This document shows positions 11,177 through 22,178 of a DNA stretch of 64,000 nt, piece after piece. The stretch comes from Dendrocalamus latiflorus. Taxonomy: Eukaryota > Streptophyta > Magnoliopsida > Poales > Poaceae. Positions within the stretch are counted from its first letter, which is position 1. The number at the start of each line of letters is the position of its first letter. Where the stretch lies: assembly GCA_017311315.1 (NCBI GenBank), contig CM029640.1, forward strand, positions 17,419,512 to 17,483,511. Direction: 5' to 3'. The notes under the pieces are model-generated. The model saw only the letters and a list, made by a program, of their open reading frames with translations. It searched no databases and was not told the origin of the DNA. The translations under genes and the position numbers were made by a program.

Positions 11177-13060
11177 TTAGCGGGCTTGTGAGAATTCTCC
11201 CCCTGAATTCTGCACTTCTCTAAGTCTCATCATTCCAATTCCACGCACGCACCTTTCAAAGCTAGATGCGGGGAGTGACTTAGTGTATAAATCTGCGAGA
11301 TTTTTACATGACTTAGTATGCAGTACTTTAATCTCGTCCATCTTTTGCAATTCATGTGCATAGAGGAACTTGGGGTTGATATGTTTTGTGAGATGACTCT
11401 TCACATAGCCCGTTTGCACTTGTGCAACGCAAGCGGCATTATCTTCATAGATAATTATGAGGGTTTGCACAATGTTCATCCCACATGACTGCTGGATGTG
11501 GTGAACCATTCGGCGGAGCCAAGCGCACTCCCGTGCGGCTTCATACAGTGCTATAATTTTTGAGTGGTTCGTCTAAGTAGCTACCAGGCTTTGCTTAGAC
11601 GATTTTCATGAAATTGCAGTTCCACCACACAGGAATACGTAGCCTGTTTGTGACTTAGCGGTATGCGGGTCTGACAGATACCCATCATCTGCATAGCCAA
11701 TCAAGTTCAGATCTTGAATCTTTCGGTAAAACAGTCCAAGGTCCTTGCTTCCTTGGAGGTATCGGAAGATGTCCTTTATGCCCTGCCAATGCCTTTTGGT
11801 GGGCTCTGCACTGTACCTTGCTAAGAAGTTCACGGCAAATGCAATGTCCGGTCTAGTGCAGTTTGCTAAGTACATGAGTGCTCCCACTGCACTCAAGTTT
11901 CCAGATCATGAATTAGTAACTGCATCCAATCTCCGAAAAGTCTCGATTGTTTCGATTTTTGGAATGGGATATTTACGGAATCCCCATGAATAGGATCAAA
12001 CCATGGGAATTCTGGTCCCAGGACTTCCTCCCCCTCTTCCCTAGGTCAGAAATGATCTTTTTCTTGCTATAAAGACCTATCGATCATCGGTACTTTCGAA
12101 GGAAATGCCTTCTCGAAGCCAAACCTTTCAAGCACCTTCTGGGTGTAGGTCGACTGATGTACCAAGACTCCTTTAGGGACATGCTCAAGCTGCAGGACTA
12201 AGCAAAACTTGGTCTTACCCAAATCCTTCATTTCAAATTCTGACTCCAAGTAGGAGCTTGCTTCTTTTATGTCTTCGGTTGTCCCGATGATATTCAGATC
12301 ATCTACATACATAGATATTATACAGAATCCATTCTGGGATCGCCGTATAAATACACAAGGATAGGCTTCATTATTCATGTAGCCTTTCTTGCAGAGAAAG
12401 TCGCTTAAGCGATTATACCACATTCTTCCAGATTGTTTCAGTCCATACAGTGACTTTCTGAGTTTCACACTGTATAGATTTCTATTTGCTCTGTCTTGGT
12501 TCGGGAGAGGTATTCCTTCAGGGACTTTCATATAAATCTCTGAATCCAAGTTACCGTAAAGGTATGCAGTCACAACATCCATCAATTTCATTTCTAAGTT
12601 CAAGTTCACTGCCATTGAGATCAAAGGTAATTCCACTCATGACCGGGGAGTAGGTTTCTTCATAATCAACTCCAGGACGTTGAGTGAAACCTTGGGCTAC
12701 CAGCCTTGCTTTGTATCTCACTACTTCATTTCTTTCATTTCTCTTTCGAACAAATACCCACTTGTGCCCAACGCGGTGTATGTGGGGAGGCGTGCGGCAT
12801 ACGGGCCCAAACACCTCTCTTTTGTTCAGAGATAGCAATTCAGTTGCTATTGCCTTCTTCCAATCTTCCCAATCTGAGCTTTTCTTACATTCAGCGAGCG
12901 ATGCAGGTTCGGGATCAAGATCAATGATGGAGGCAATTTTCTTTGCGAAGTAGATATCGATATTAGCTATTGTCCTATTCAGGGACTCTCCCGTGTGCAC
13001 ATAATTTATAGCTATTTCTTCATGAGTTGCTTCTTCTAGAGCGATTGCTTCTTCTGGAGC
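11177..13060 (-). pseudogene. Ty1/copia reverse transcriptase-RNase H, decayed
   Basis: Minus-strand pieces follow copia order. 12551-13000 gives the start of the reverse transcriptase with WKKAIATEL, HKWVFVRK and RYKARLVAQGF. 12067-12636 gives the catalytic part with LYGLKQSGRMW and MYVDDL. 11606-11896 has the RNase H start (YLANCTRPDIAFAVN). 11177-11509 has the RNase H end (YEDNAACV and DLYTKSLP). Frames break between the pieces, so the polyprotein is dead. Upstream, the frame continues for about 40 codons to roughly 13085 and then meets a stop inside a GC-rich block. Gag, protease and integrase are missing. An LTR and primer-site-like sequence of matching orientation lie at 14376-14739. 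Confidence 0.9.
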
Positions 13061-13920
13061 TTCACCTTGCGCATCGCTTCTTTCACACGGGGGCGGCGGC
13101 GCACCTTGCCCGAGCGGCTCGGGTGTGGGCGGCTACCGGCGGCGTGGCGCAGCGGCTCGGCGGCTCGTCGGCGCGGCGGGCGTGGCGCGTGTGGAGCCGG
13201 CAGTGGGCCAGGCAGGGCTATCGGCGTGGGCGACCGGCAGGCGGCCTTCCGAGTGGGGACGGCCTGTGGGGCGGCTGGCTTAGCGCGGTGACCGAGCGAC
13301 GGCGCGGCAGCAGGCGGCGGCCGGAGAAGACGCACGACTACGGGTGGCGGCCGGATAAGGCGCGCGGCTGCGGGCGACGTGGCTACTCGACGAGGCGTGC
13401 GGTCTCGGTGGCCGGCGAGGGGCGGTGCTGCTACGAGCAACGGCGGCGGGCGTGGACCTCGAGCTGCGCGGTTCGGGCCGGGCGGCGCACATCGGCTTCG
13501 GACCGAGGCGGTGAATGCCGGCGGGGCTGCGCTACACAGGCGGGCAGCTCGGCGAGCGGCGGCGGCCGTGAGATGCGTGAGGGCTGAGCCGGCTCCTCCT
13601 CAGGCCGGCGGCTGGCGGCGCATCCTGCAGCGGCTTCGAGCGGCTGCGGCCATGGCGGCGAGCCCGAGAGCGGCGGTCGGCTATGGGTCCGGTAGTTGCC
13701 TGTTCGGGGGTGGTGCCCGGTCTGTGCGGTCGGCCCTCGGGCGCATCGGGCGCGCGCTTCACCGACGATCGTCGCCATGCAGGGCGGCGGCGATTATGCT
13801 TCGGGCCAGAGCAACCACCAGCGGTGACTTCATGTGACGGCCTCGGCTGCTGGCCGGTGGTGCGCATACAGGCTCGGTAGCGCCTTGAGGTCCACGGCCG
13901 GCTGCTGGCCGGCGGCTGGC
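13061..13920. other. GC-rich block inside the copia element
   Basis: About 850 bp of strongly GC-rich DNA with long open frames on both strands, between AT-balanced copia sequence on either side. Predicted proteins are Ala/Arg/Pro/Gly-rich with no domain. Short internal repeats (GGTGGCGGCCGGA and related) occur. It sits where gag, protease and integrase should be. It may be a captured gene fragment or GC-rich filler. I cannot name a source. Confidence 0.5.
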
Positions 13921-14060
13921 GGTGCCTGTTTTTTTTCTTCTTTTCTGTGTTATGCTGTGCAGAACAAAACAGAGAAAGCCATGCCAATTTTTCGTACAGT
14001 CTTTTTCTCATGCAATGATCGTGCAGAATCAAATAAATTCATGCAAAAATTTTCGTTTCC

Positions 14061-14272
14061 AATCTACGATGCAATCAACATCTACCCCGTTTCGCAATCT
14101 ACCGATCAACATTGTGCCGGCGACTTCAAGTCTGCTCGCGGTAGATTAGGGCGGATTTGCATCCTTTCTAATCTACAGTGCAATCAACATCTACCCCGTT
14201 TCACAATCTACCGATCGGCATTGTGCCAGCGACTTCAAGTCTGCTCACGGTAGATTAGGGCGGATTTGCACC
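14061..14272. repeat. Two tandem copies of a 109-bp unit
   Basis: The unit starting AATCTACGATGCAATCAAC at 14061 repeats as AATCTACAGTGCAATCAAC at 14170. The copies differ at a few positions only. It lies in the leader region of the minus-strand copia element. Confidence 0.85.
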
Positions 14273-14375
14273 GTAGAGATTCAATCTAGAACGTGAAAAG
14301 AAAATACAGATTCAAAAGCGATCTAGAAAATTCAATCTGTGCTTCGATGATTACCTCGTTCACCGGAGCGAAGTC

Positions 14376-14387
14376 GTGCTGATAACG
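14376..14387 (-). other. Primer-binding-site-like sequence of the copia element
   Basis: The minus strand reads CGTTATCAGCAC immediately after the LTR end CAACA. The same arrangement (CAACA then CGTTATCAACA) ends the copia LTR at 30393-30669, which supports both calls. Confidence 0.5.
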
Positions 14388-14739
14388 TGTTGAGGAACTG
14401 TCGCTGGCGATCAGTCCGAGCGATTCCTCTGTTTAGAACAAGAACGAATCAATCACAAAATCACAGAATAATAGACTGAACACACAGAGAGAGATAGAGA
14501 GAACTCCTGATCTTTCTTTATTGCTTTCATTTATGTGTATATAATGCGGGAGTATAGGCCCCTATTTATAGTCTAGGTGGGTACCCAAATATGTCAGGAC
14601 TCTGGCCGTGGGCCCAGTTTCCTAACAATAGGAAAATTTTGGGATAAATTTAGTCGTTGGATTGAGAAATTGAGGGATATATTTATCCCATCTCATATTC
14701 TAATCCTATTTCTACCCAGCATTTTCATGTACCCAAACA
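14388..14739 (-). repeat. 5' LTR of the minus-strand copia element
   Basis: A 352-bp segment that begins TG and ends CA on both strands. A TATA-like TATAAATA (minus strand, near 14561-14571) lies inside. Position and orientation fit the copia pol fragment at 11177-13060. No second LTR was found for comparison. Confidence 0.5.
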
Positions 14740-15695
14740 GCCCGAATAAGAGAGAAGAAGCAGCATGTACTTGGTCTGGTCGAGCCAGATAGAGGTGAGC
14801 GGGTCTAGTCGAGCTGGGGGCGTGCGAGAAACAATGTCGTCGTTAGGGAGTGGTATACCAGGGAGATTTGGGAAGTTTGGACGGTATTAAAAGTAAACCA
14901 AATTATTTCAGTGGTATATATCTAAGGGGCAATTTGTTATGCGCCATTGAATAACTTCAAATCTTTGTAATATACGATTGATGTCTTATTAACACGTGGG
15001 CTCTAGACCCATGTGTAGTCTTATAATAAGTGGCATATTGTGAATCATGTAGTTATTCTGTGGTATATTGTGAACTTTCTCTATATAATATTTTAGTGGT
15101 GTATACTCAATTTTCTTTTTGTAATATCACAATTTTTTTTGCGGTTAATATCCCGAATCTTGGTAGGTTCATGTGGTAAGTGGCGCAGACGCTCAGACCC
15201 TTCAGTGTCAGTTTGGCAGTATGCGAAGCCCAACTCTAACAAAATATTTATGTTATAAATCTAAAAAATATTGTATTATAAAGTTAATAAAAATATAAAA
15301 TTACATATTAAGACACCACTGCGATGTGAAATGTGATGCCAACCTAAGCCTCTTTTTCCCGTCATTTGCGAAGTTTAAATGGGTTCAGGTTTATTTTGAC
15401 GAGTTAAAAGGCTGTATTTTGTTACATTTAATTCTCCAACTTTTTTTTGAAAAAAGAGAGAGCTTTATTAATATATGTAAATATCAGCAATCGGTGGAAT
15501 TGAGTTAAAAATTTCTATATTAATCCATAATAAAGAAAAATATTAGAAATTCTTTCCTCAATCGAGAGAAATAAATAAGGACATAGACCATATTTTAGCA
15601 AACAAGATTATAACACTACGGATTAATCAAATATAGTGTTATATAGTTACTCCCTATTTCGTATATAGAAGATGCTCTCAGCTATGCCTGTAATT
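14740..15695. other. Intergenic, no gene recognised
   Basis: AT-rich, short frames only, a few TGGTATAT-type words. Nothing supported. Confidence 0.4.
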
Positions 15696-15862
15696 GTTTT
15701 GAGAAGAACGAGTACACAGTACTAATCAACGGCTGAACGCCACTCCATTGTTCTGCACAGGTGTCTGTTTACTCAACGTACTTAATTACGTACTTGTCAT
15801 TAGTCACTGCCAGCTAATTAAGCAAACATCCATTGATTACATTAATATATCCACACTGATAA

Positions 15863-16057
15863 GGCCAGTCTCAGTGGGGGTTTCATGAAGTTTCATGGAT
15901 ATTAAATACGCTGATATGGCACTGTATTGATGAAGAGAGAGATGATAAAAGTTTCATGGGAGTAGAGAGGGTTTCATGGGGATGAAACTCTTCTGCACTG
16001 TTTCCAAAATATGGGTGTGTTGGAAACTGGGACATGAAACCTCCATTGAGACTGGCC
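15863..16057. mobile_element. Tourist-like MITE with TAA target duplication
   Basis: 195 bp with terminal inverted repeats GGCCAGTCTCAGTGG and CCATTGAGACTGGCC, flanked on both sides by TAA. The duplicated segment at 20116-20135 shows the unoccupied site. TAA duplication and size fit PIF/Harbinger-type (Tourist) MITEs. An open frame across it is not a gene. Confidence 0.9.
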
Positions 16058-16098
16058 TAAGACTAATGACCGTACGTATGCCGCTACATAAGAATAAT

Positions 16099-16727
16099 GA
16101 GGGTGTTGCTAGCGTCCGTACGTCGAAAGCTCCCATACAACATCCTTATATAATTTATGCAATAATTTTAGTTACTGTATACAATAAAAATATTTGATAA
16201 AAATCTCAGTGTTGCACTAGTTATTGTTAATTATTACACACATAAAATCAAAATGTTGCAATAAAACAACAACAACAATTAATCACTGTCGATGTTGTAG
16301 ACATCAAAGGTGGCGCACAGCTCAGCCTCAAGCTCGCCATCCCAGCGGCCGTGGTGTGGAAGGCGAACACCCTCAGGTCAACGAAGCTATTGCGGTCGGT
16401 GTCGAGCTCGTCCACCATGGCGGCGACCTCACGGCTGCCCGCGGAGGAGCTGGGCGGCGGCGAGATTGTGTGGGATACTGCGGTGAGCTCAAATGAGAAA
16501 TCTGGTCGTCACTACTATGGGAGCAGTAGAGTAGTTTCTTGATGTGAGAGTTGTAAGATAGATGTGGGCAGTGGACTTGTGGTTCAAACTTGAATAGAAT
16601 GAATCGATAAGAATGCTTCGTTGGCACAACACTGATATTTTTAGCTAGAAGTGGTGGGTTAGTGATGTGAGCGATAGGGCGTTCGATTTTTTTTACTCTC
16701 ACTATACGTACACTATCTAATGATTCC
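16099..16727. mobile_element. Insertion carrying an EF-hand gene fragment
   Basis: About 630 bp present in duplication copy 1 and absent from copy 2. It is flanked by CATAAGAATAAT at 16087-16098 and again at 16728-16739, a direct repeat that would suit a Mutator-like target duplication of 9-11 bp. The left edge GAGGGTGTTGCTAGCG has no convincing inverted partner at the right edge, so the mechanism is open. It contains the calmodulin-like fragment at 16279-16447. Confidence 0.5.
16279..16447 (-). pseudogene. Calmodulin-like EF-hand protein fragment, frameshifted
   Basis: On the minus strand, one frame gives AAMVDELDTDRNSFVDLRVF, an EF-hand whose loop (DTDRNSFVDL) keeps its first Asp residues. 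After a frameshift near 16345-16365, another frame continues with DGELEAELCATFDVYNIDSD and TAA at 16279-16281. That second part is the helix and first half of the next EF-hand, in the order found in plant calmodulin-like (CML) proteins. Start, later EF-hands and a complete frame are missing. It lies in an insertion absent from the paralogous segment, which suggests capture by a mobile element. The source gene could not be identified here. Confidence 0.7.
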
Positions 16728-16785
16728 ATAAGAATAATAATGGAATTAATGTACTGTACAATCAATTAAATATAGCAAGCCCACT

Positions 16786-19495
16786 AACTAGCTAGTGAGA
16801 CTGGCATGCTTGGTAATAGTCGGCGCGTCATAAGTATCATGCGTTTATATCGCACGATATAATTAGATTTTTTGCGTAACTTGTTTTTGTAGGGACTGAT
16901 ATGAATTGTACGACTCATTGTGTATATGACGAATAAATGAGTTTTTTCGTGGCTTATGTGTCATACTGAATTATAGCTTATGTGACTATATATTATTGTA
17001 TAATGGTCTATGTGTCGACATGTAATGCTTGATATTCTTATATGTAATTCATTACTAGCTGTTAGGCGCAATAACTTAGTATATGCATATGGTGACTTCA
17101 AGCGTGATGGCTCAATGAACAGGAAGCGTAACGATGGAGATTGCCATGCTTAAGCCATACTATCTCATAGTTTAATTTGATTATTAGCGAATGTCTTTAT
17201 GTTCATGTTATACTATTGTTCATGTTATTATTTTGAGTGTTTTTAATATGATAGAATAGTATCCTTTTAAAAATAAGTAAACTTGATTTTCTTCCAATTA
17301 TTGCACCTATCAAGATTTTGATAATTAATTATTAAGTCTATCAAAATAGTGAGGGGAACGGTAGCACTCGTGCTCCCCTTCTTGTTGGCGACCTTTGTCA
17401 GCCGACGTCTCTTGGCCAGTGGAGCTTTAGTTTTATCCACCTATTCTCCAATAACCATCAGTTCAACCTCTTGCTATCCTGACGGTTATTCATGCCTACA
17501 TTCTGTGAGAAACAAGGATACTATTTAGTCATTCTCTATGACTACTTAGTCCTAAATATGAAATCAATTTTTCAATTACCTTTAGGCGTTCTTATCTTTC
17601 TTTAGTGGATACATCCACCAAAATAAGAGGAGCCTCCACTTTGAATGATGGGGCCTTTTCACAGACGAGCTTGACCCAAGATTCAATTTCCACCAAATCA
17701 AGGTTTGTTCATGCAAAATGATATATCATCCATCTCTGACACCGGCCAATTGGATGTGAACTTAGTCATTTTCCCAAGTGGTTGGAGAGGATATAGAACA
17801 GACTGGAGGAAGAAGACGATTTGTTCAGAGGCAAAAAGCTCGAAATGGATTGAAGCACAAGGGGAAAGTAAGAAGACCAAAAATTACCCAAAGGTAAGCT
17901 TTTATAACCATCTAGGTCAATTACCTATCTCGAGAACCGAACGGTTATCTTGGGAATTGCTTTGACAGATAGATCGATAAAAATCGATTGGAATTTCTCT
18001 GTTTGAAGTCCATCTATTTTCATAACTCAAGTGAAATCACCTTATTGACCAAGCTCGTTCCTGGTCGAAGAGGGTCGAAAAGGCTTTGCTTTCAACCATC
18101 CTTCGTCTACGACCTTTCTTCCTCAAATAAGTTACTTTCACTTAAAGTTCCTCAAATAGATGATAAGGATACAGTAATCCTCAAATTATTATGTCATTAT
18201 ATTCTTCGAGTATAGCTCTTATCGATAAGGGAGAGGTGTCACAAGATGTTCATAAGTCCTTCTACGATCACCTTGTGGTTATGGATCTTCTTGCGACTAG
18301 TTTATCCCGAACTGGTTTGTCTACGACGACCTACAACATCGTGGGTTTGTCTGATAAAGCGGTTAGAATGTGTGATTGTTCTTAATAACCACACATGATC
18401 TTTATTTGACAACAACCGCTGCATGGCGAATTGGCCATCACGTCTTTCACAATAACTCCCGTCGGACAGTTATCACCCGAAACGTTAAGACATTTTTGGC
18501 GTAGGACAATGACCGCCACTTCATCAACTATAAAAAGGTTGATGTCGAAGATAAAGGGGACAGAAGAGATGGCAATCCAAACTAGGCATAGTGCAAAGTA
18601 TTTCGCATCATTCTCTCAGCTGTAATCAATTCTCTGAGCAATAACCGCACAGGAAGTAGGATTATTATTCTCCCAAGAGAAGGCCCGAACCTTTATAAAA
18701 ATTCTCGTGTCTCTACTCTACGTGATCATAGTTCAAGTCTTCAAGAGTTTCCCCCAAATCCAAGAAATCATATGTAAGATCGGTATTAAAACACCAATAG
18801 AAAGGTATTTTAGAGTTACAACCAAGTATATATAAACCTACAGGGTCACACACTTAACAGATTGGAACAATAGAAGTCCAAATGAAAGACTCCGAGTAGG
18901 CTACGATCTCTACTTGTATTTGATAAAAATCTGGTTGGAGGCTCTCCTAGTTAGATACGATGTCTAATCACATCAGATAAATATCCGGTTGAATGCTATA
19001 TATCATTAAGAGAGGCATGGGGCTTAAGGCATATCTGAGGAAATCTCGAGAAATACACACCTACCAAAACCCTAGACACCACCTCTTACAGGCCCAGCTA
19101 TGCGCACTGGTCGGTGTTCGGTGTTCTATCTCTGGAAGTGTGGACTTCGGTATAGGTATAGCTATGACTGCAGCGCTAATCAGGACGCTCACGAGGAGAC
19201 GGTTGGCTTATGAAGATCGACTACTACTCTTGGATGATCAACTACTTCCACTACATCAACGCGCACTACATTCAACCAGGCTGCTTCAACTCTTCTTCTG
19301 CTGCACTGCGCATTTTAATTGTAACGATGTATGATCTCTTGCTCGCATGATTTTCTGATTTGCGTGGTAAAAAATTTTAATTTGTGCTAGTGTAGACTAC
19401 CCCGTATCCCAACATTGAATTCATGGAAATTTAGGGAGAAAATGATTTGGCGTAAATAAGAGGACCTAATTTGTATCTGAAAAGAGGAGAGGCGG
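16786..19495. other. Repeat-like region without recognised domains
   Basis: Short frames only. The part 18660-19415 reads like an LTR-retrotransposon leader or LTR (TTTATAAAAATTC, CCCCAAATCCAAGAAATCAT, and a possible end near CCCAACA at 19412). I recognise no protein domain, so the element type stays open. Confidence 0.3.
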
Positions 19496-20212
19496 AAACG
19501 GGGAGAAGAACAAGTACACAGTACTGGTCGACAGCTAAAGAGTTTTTGGCCAAAATGGCCGTATTTGACGCGGGATTAGCAAAAATGGCACTCGTCACAC
19601 GGAAGGCATTACTCTCGGGCAAAAACGTGGTGGAGTTGGTTACCGTGTGGTATTAACCTTGAGCTGACACGTGGAGGAGTGCTGCACGGTGACCGTGCGG
19701 CATTAGCTATGGCCCGACCTGTGGCATGCTAATGGCGCACGGTCACCATGAGGCATTCCGCTACATGTCGGCCCGAGGTTAATACCGCACAGTCACCATG
19801 CGATACTCTGCCATGTGTCGGTCCAAGGCTAATGCCGCACGGTCACCGTACGGCACTCCGCCACATGTCGGCCCGAGGTTAATGTCGCATGGTGATCGTA
19901 CGGTGAAGAGCACTATTTTTACAATTATAACTACAAGGATACCGTTTTTACTAATCACGCTTCAAAATTTACCACTGCGGCCAAAGAATCAACGTCTGAA
20001 CGCCACTCCATCGTTCCGGACTGGTGTTTGTTTACTCTACGTACTTAATTAGCGTACTCGACATTAGTCATTACCAGCTAATTAAGCAAACATCCTCTGA
20101 TTATATTAATTTATCCGCTCTGATACGACTAATGTCCGTATGTACAGGCACCGCTGCATAAGAATAATAATGCAACGAATGTACTGTGCAATCAATTAAA
20201 TATAGCTATTAG
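19496..20212 (+). repeat. Segmental duplication copy 2
   Basis: Second copy of the segment at 15696-16785. It begins AGAAGAACAAGTACACAGTACT and ends with CAATCAATTAAATATAGC. It lacks the MITE and the EF-hand insertion of copy 1 but has its own insertion at about 19535-19985. Confidence 0.8.
19535..19985. mobile_element. Insertion with tandem repeats, absent from copy 1
   Basis: About 450 bp with no counterpart in copy 1. The edges are roughly inverted (TTTTTGGCCAAAATGG on the left, ACTGCGGCCAAAG on the right). Inside are three to four units of about 51 bp (19660-19905). Each unit contains a palindromic CCGCACGGTCACCGTACGG-like core and CATGTCGGCCCGAGG. No protein is encoded. Confidence 0.45.
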
Positions 20213-21809
20213 TTAATGACTGATTGAGCAAATTAATTAGTTGTTCCTGATCGATGAGCTTTCACCGAAAATTCTGGTTTGCGTACACCGACAGACCTAA
20301 CCTCCGCAAGTTCATATGACCTTGACAAAGTTATAATATACATGAGCTGGACTGCCCATTAGGATTTGCCTCCCCATTGAGATCCATTGGCAGGTCCTCA
20401 AATGCCAATTAATGGAGTGGCAAATCCTCAAAATTCCCGGTAATTATTATTATTCAAATCCTCTTCGAGATACATTAATTTTCTTTTAATCATTATAAAG
20501 AAAAGGAACATTAGGTGTAATCAGTACAAAATTTCACAAAATTCCTACATTCCAAGTCGTTTCTTAAGACAAAGTCGTAACCAAAAGAAATCTGTATGAA
20601 TTTTATTTTGTAGAATTAAACATCGCAATTCCTTCTGAAATTCATGCTAGAATTAAACCTACATTGTGGCCAACAGGGTCTTAGGATTTACATCAAGTTA
20701 AAAATTGTGGGTGGTTGTGTTGCATATATTCTTTAATTAACACTCAACATTTTACATGCTTCGACGACATCCTAGCTACACTATCCCCTTTCTGAGCCAG
20801 CCACATGTTTTTAGCAACTGAAGGTCGATCGATGTAACAACAATTACCCTTTGCTTTTCACCCAGTTTGGTCCAGTGTCACATCATTACCTTGATCCCCT
20901 ACTTATTCCATGCCACCTTATTTGACATCATACAGCATAATTAAACACCAGCTCATATCCCACAACAACCCCCCCCCCCCCCCCCCCCCTCGGCTTTATA
21001 TATACCACACAACCACACAAACTTCTTTAATTTAGCCTCTTGTGCACACAAGCAATGTACTAGTGCATGTGGCAAGTGCGTGTTCTTGCTGCATCATGTG
21101 CCCTAAAGTCAGATGGGGGCAAGTCAAAACCGGCTTATTATATTGGCTCCATGCACTTAGTGCCAAAACTATCATGGGTATCAAGACCTGGGGAAAGGGT
21201 AATATATGTGGTGATCTGTGTCATGTACCCATACTACATATGCTTTGCGATGCCGTGCCGTCGTGGCTACTCTTTCGCGTGGATTTTTACAGCCTGCCTA
21301 TCTATCCAGCTCTTGCGACGTAGGACTCACTTAACGAGCAGACGTATGCATTTCCCAAGAAGTGAAGCAAAAACTAGCAGAGGATTAGTTATAATTTACT
21401 GCAAGATTACAGTAATTGCATCTCTCGTGTGCACTGATCTTATTCATGCCAAGATTTGATCATGCAGGATCGGGAGAAATCAAATGAAGAACAAATTAGA
21501 AAGAATGAAGTAGAAACTGGAAAGAAGAAACAAGAAACCAAGCATATCCATTCTCTCCTTAACATAACTTATATGTACTATAGCTAGTAAGATTGTTTTT
21601 TTTCCCTCTCTCTTTGCTTGTTTTGCTGCTTCTGACCTCATCAAGGTACATGAACACACCGCTACTAGTTATACGTGTGACGATCACAGCAATGCTCTCT
21701 GCATCCACAATGAAAGAATACTGGACTCGATCAACACAACAAGACGATGTGCGCCACTCACCATGAAAGCCAGGACCATGAACTGCACCATATACTACTC
21801 ATCTCTCCC
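20213..21809. other. Intergenic, with a poly-C run and TATA-like site
   Basis: A run of 21 C at 20969-20989 is followed at once by GGCTTTATATATACC, a good TATA-like site (about 20995-21004). No convincing gene follows. Frames at 21042-21323 and 21067-21459 overlap each other and have no domain. An untranslated or small RNA is possible but unsupported. Confidence 0.35.
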
Positions 21810-22178
21810 TCAGTGATGCAAAGGGTTTGGACCTGATGGGACCAGCCTCTTCTGCACGCCGTACCGCGGGTCGATCTCCTCGCCCTTGCCAGCAGATGGT
21901 GGAATTCCCTGCCTGTTCCATTGATCATGGTGGCTGTGGTGGCGATGATGATGCTGGTGATGATGCCATTGCTGCGGATGGTGATCGGTGGCTGATGAGG
22001 CGTCGATGCTCGTCACGGCGAGAAGCACCTTCCTCGGGAGGGAGACCGAACTTCTTCTCACGGAGCTTCCACAGCCGAGGCGGCTACACCCGTGGAACGC
22101 GAAGGTGAGCACGGCGAGCCACAAGAGGGGAACGACGACGGCGGCGGAGGCGCCGGCGTGAGGTCGTCTCATGGCCAC
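21810..22178 (-). CDS. CLAVATA3/ESR-related (CLE) peptide precursor
   Basis: A single-exon frame of 122 residues. Residues about 12-30 are hydrophobic (AAVVVPLLWLAVLTFAF), fitting a signal peptide for secretion. The middle is variable and His-rich. The last 12 residues, RLVPSGPNPLHH, are a full CLE motif, preceded by DPRYGVQK and followed at once by TGA. Known CLE precursors are cut to a 12-13 residue peptide, with hydroxyproline at the PSGP core, that is perceived by leucine-rich-repeat receptor kinases to limit meristem or vascular cell fate. The DPRYGV lead-in and the RLVPSGPNPL core resemble Arabidopsis CLE9-CLE13 types (from memory). The gene is short, intact and free of introns, as usual for CLE genes. 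Which rice CLE it is, I cannot say. Confidence 0.92.
   Translation of the reverse strand: MAMRRPHAGASAAVVVPLLWLAVLTFAFHGCSRLGCGSSVRRSSVSLPRKVLLAVTSIDASSATDHHPQQWHHHQHHHRHHSHHDQWNRQGIPPSAGKGEEIDPRYGVQKRLVPSGPNPLHH

Larger units (their letters stand above)
15696..16785 (+). repeat. Segmental duplication copy 1
   Basis: Aligns by eye with 19496-20212 in three blocks: 15696-15862, 16058-16098 and 16728-16785. Shared landmarks include CAGCTAATTAAGCAAACATCC, GACTAATG followed by a CGTACGTATG-like word, and CAATCAATTAAATATAGC. Copy 1 has gained a MITE (15863-16057) and an insertion with an EF-hand gene fragment (about 16099-16727). Copy 2 lacks both. Confidence 0.8.

Noticed and set aside
13027..13837. 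Long plus-strand open frames of 150-190 codons
   Set aside because: Open on both strands because the block is GC-rich. Low-complexity Ala/Arg/Gly protein, with no domain and no splice support.
21042..21459. Plus-strand frames after the TATA-like site
   Set aside because: Two overlapping frames, no domain, no sign of codon bias. I could not choose either.
21827..22108. Plus-strand frame opposite the CLE gene
   Set aside because: Shadow of the CLE coding sequence.
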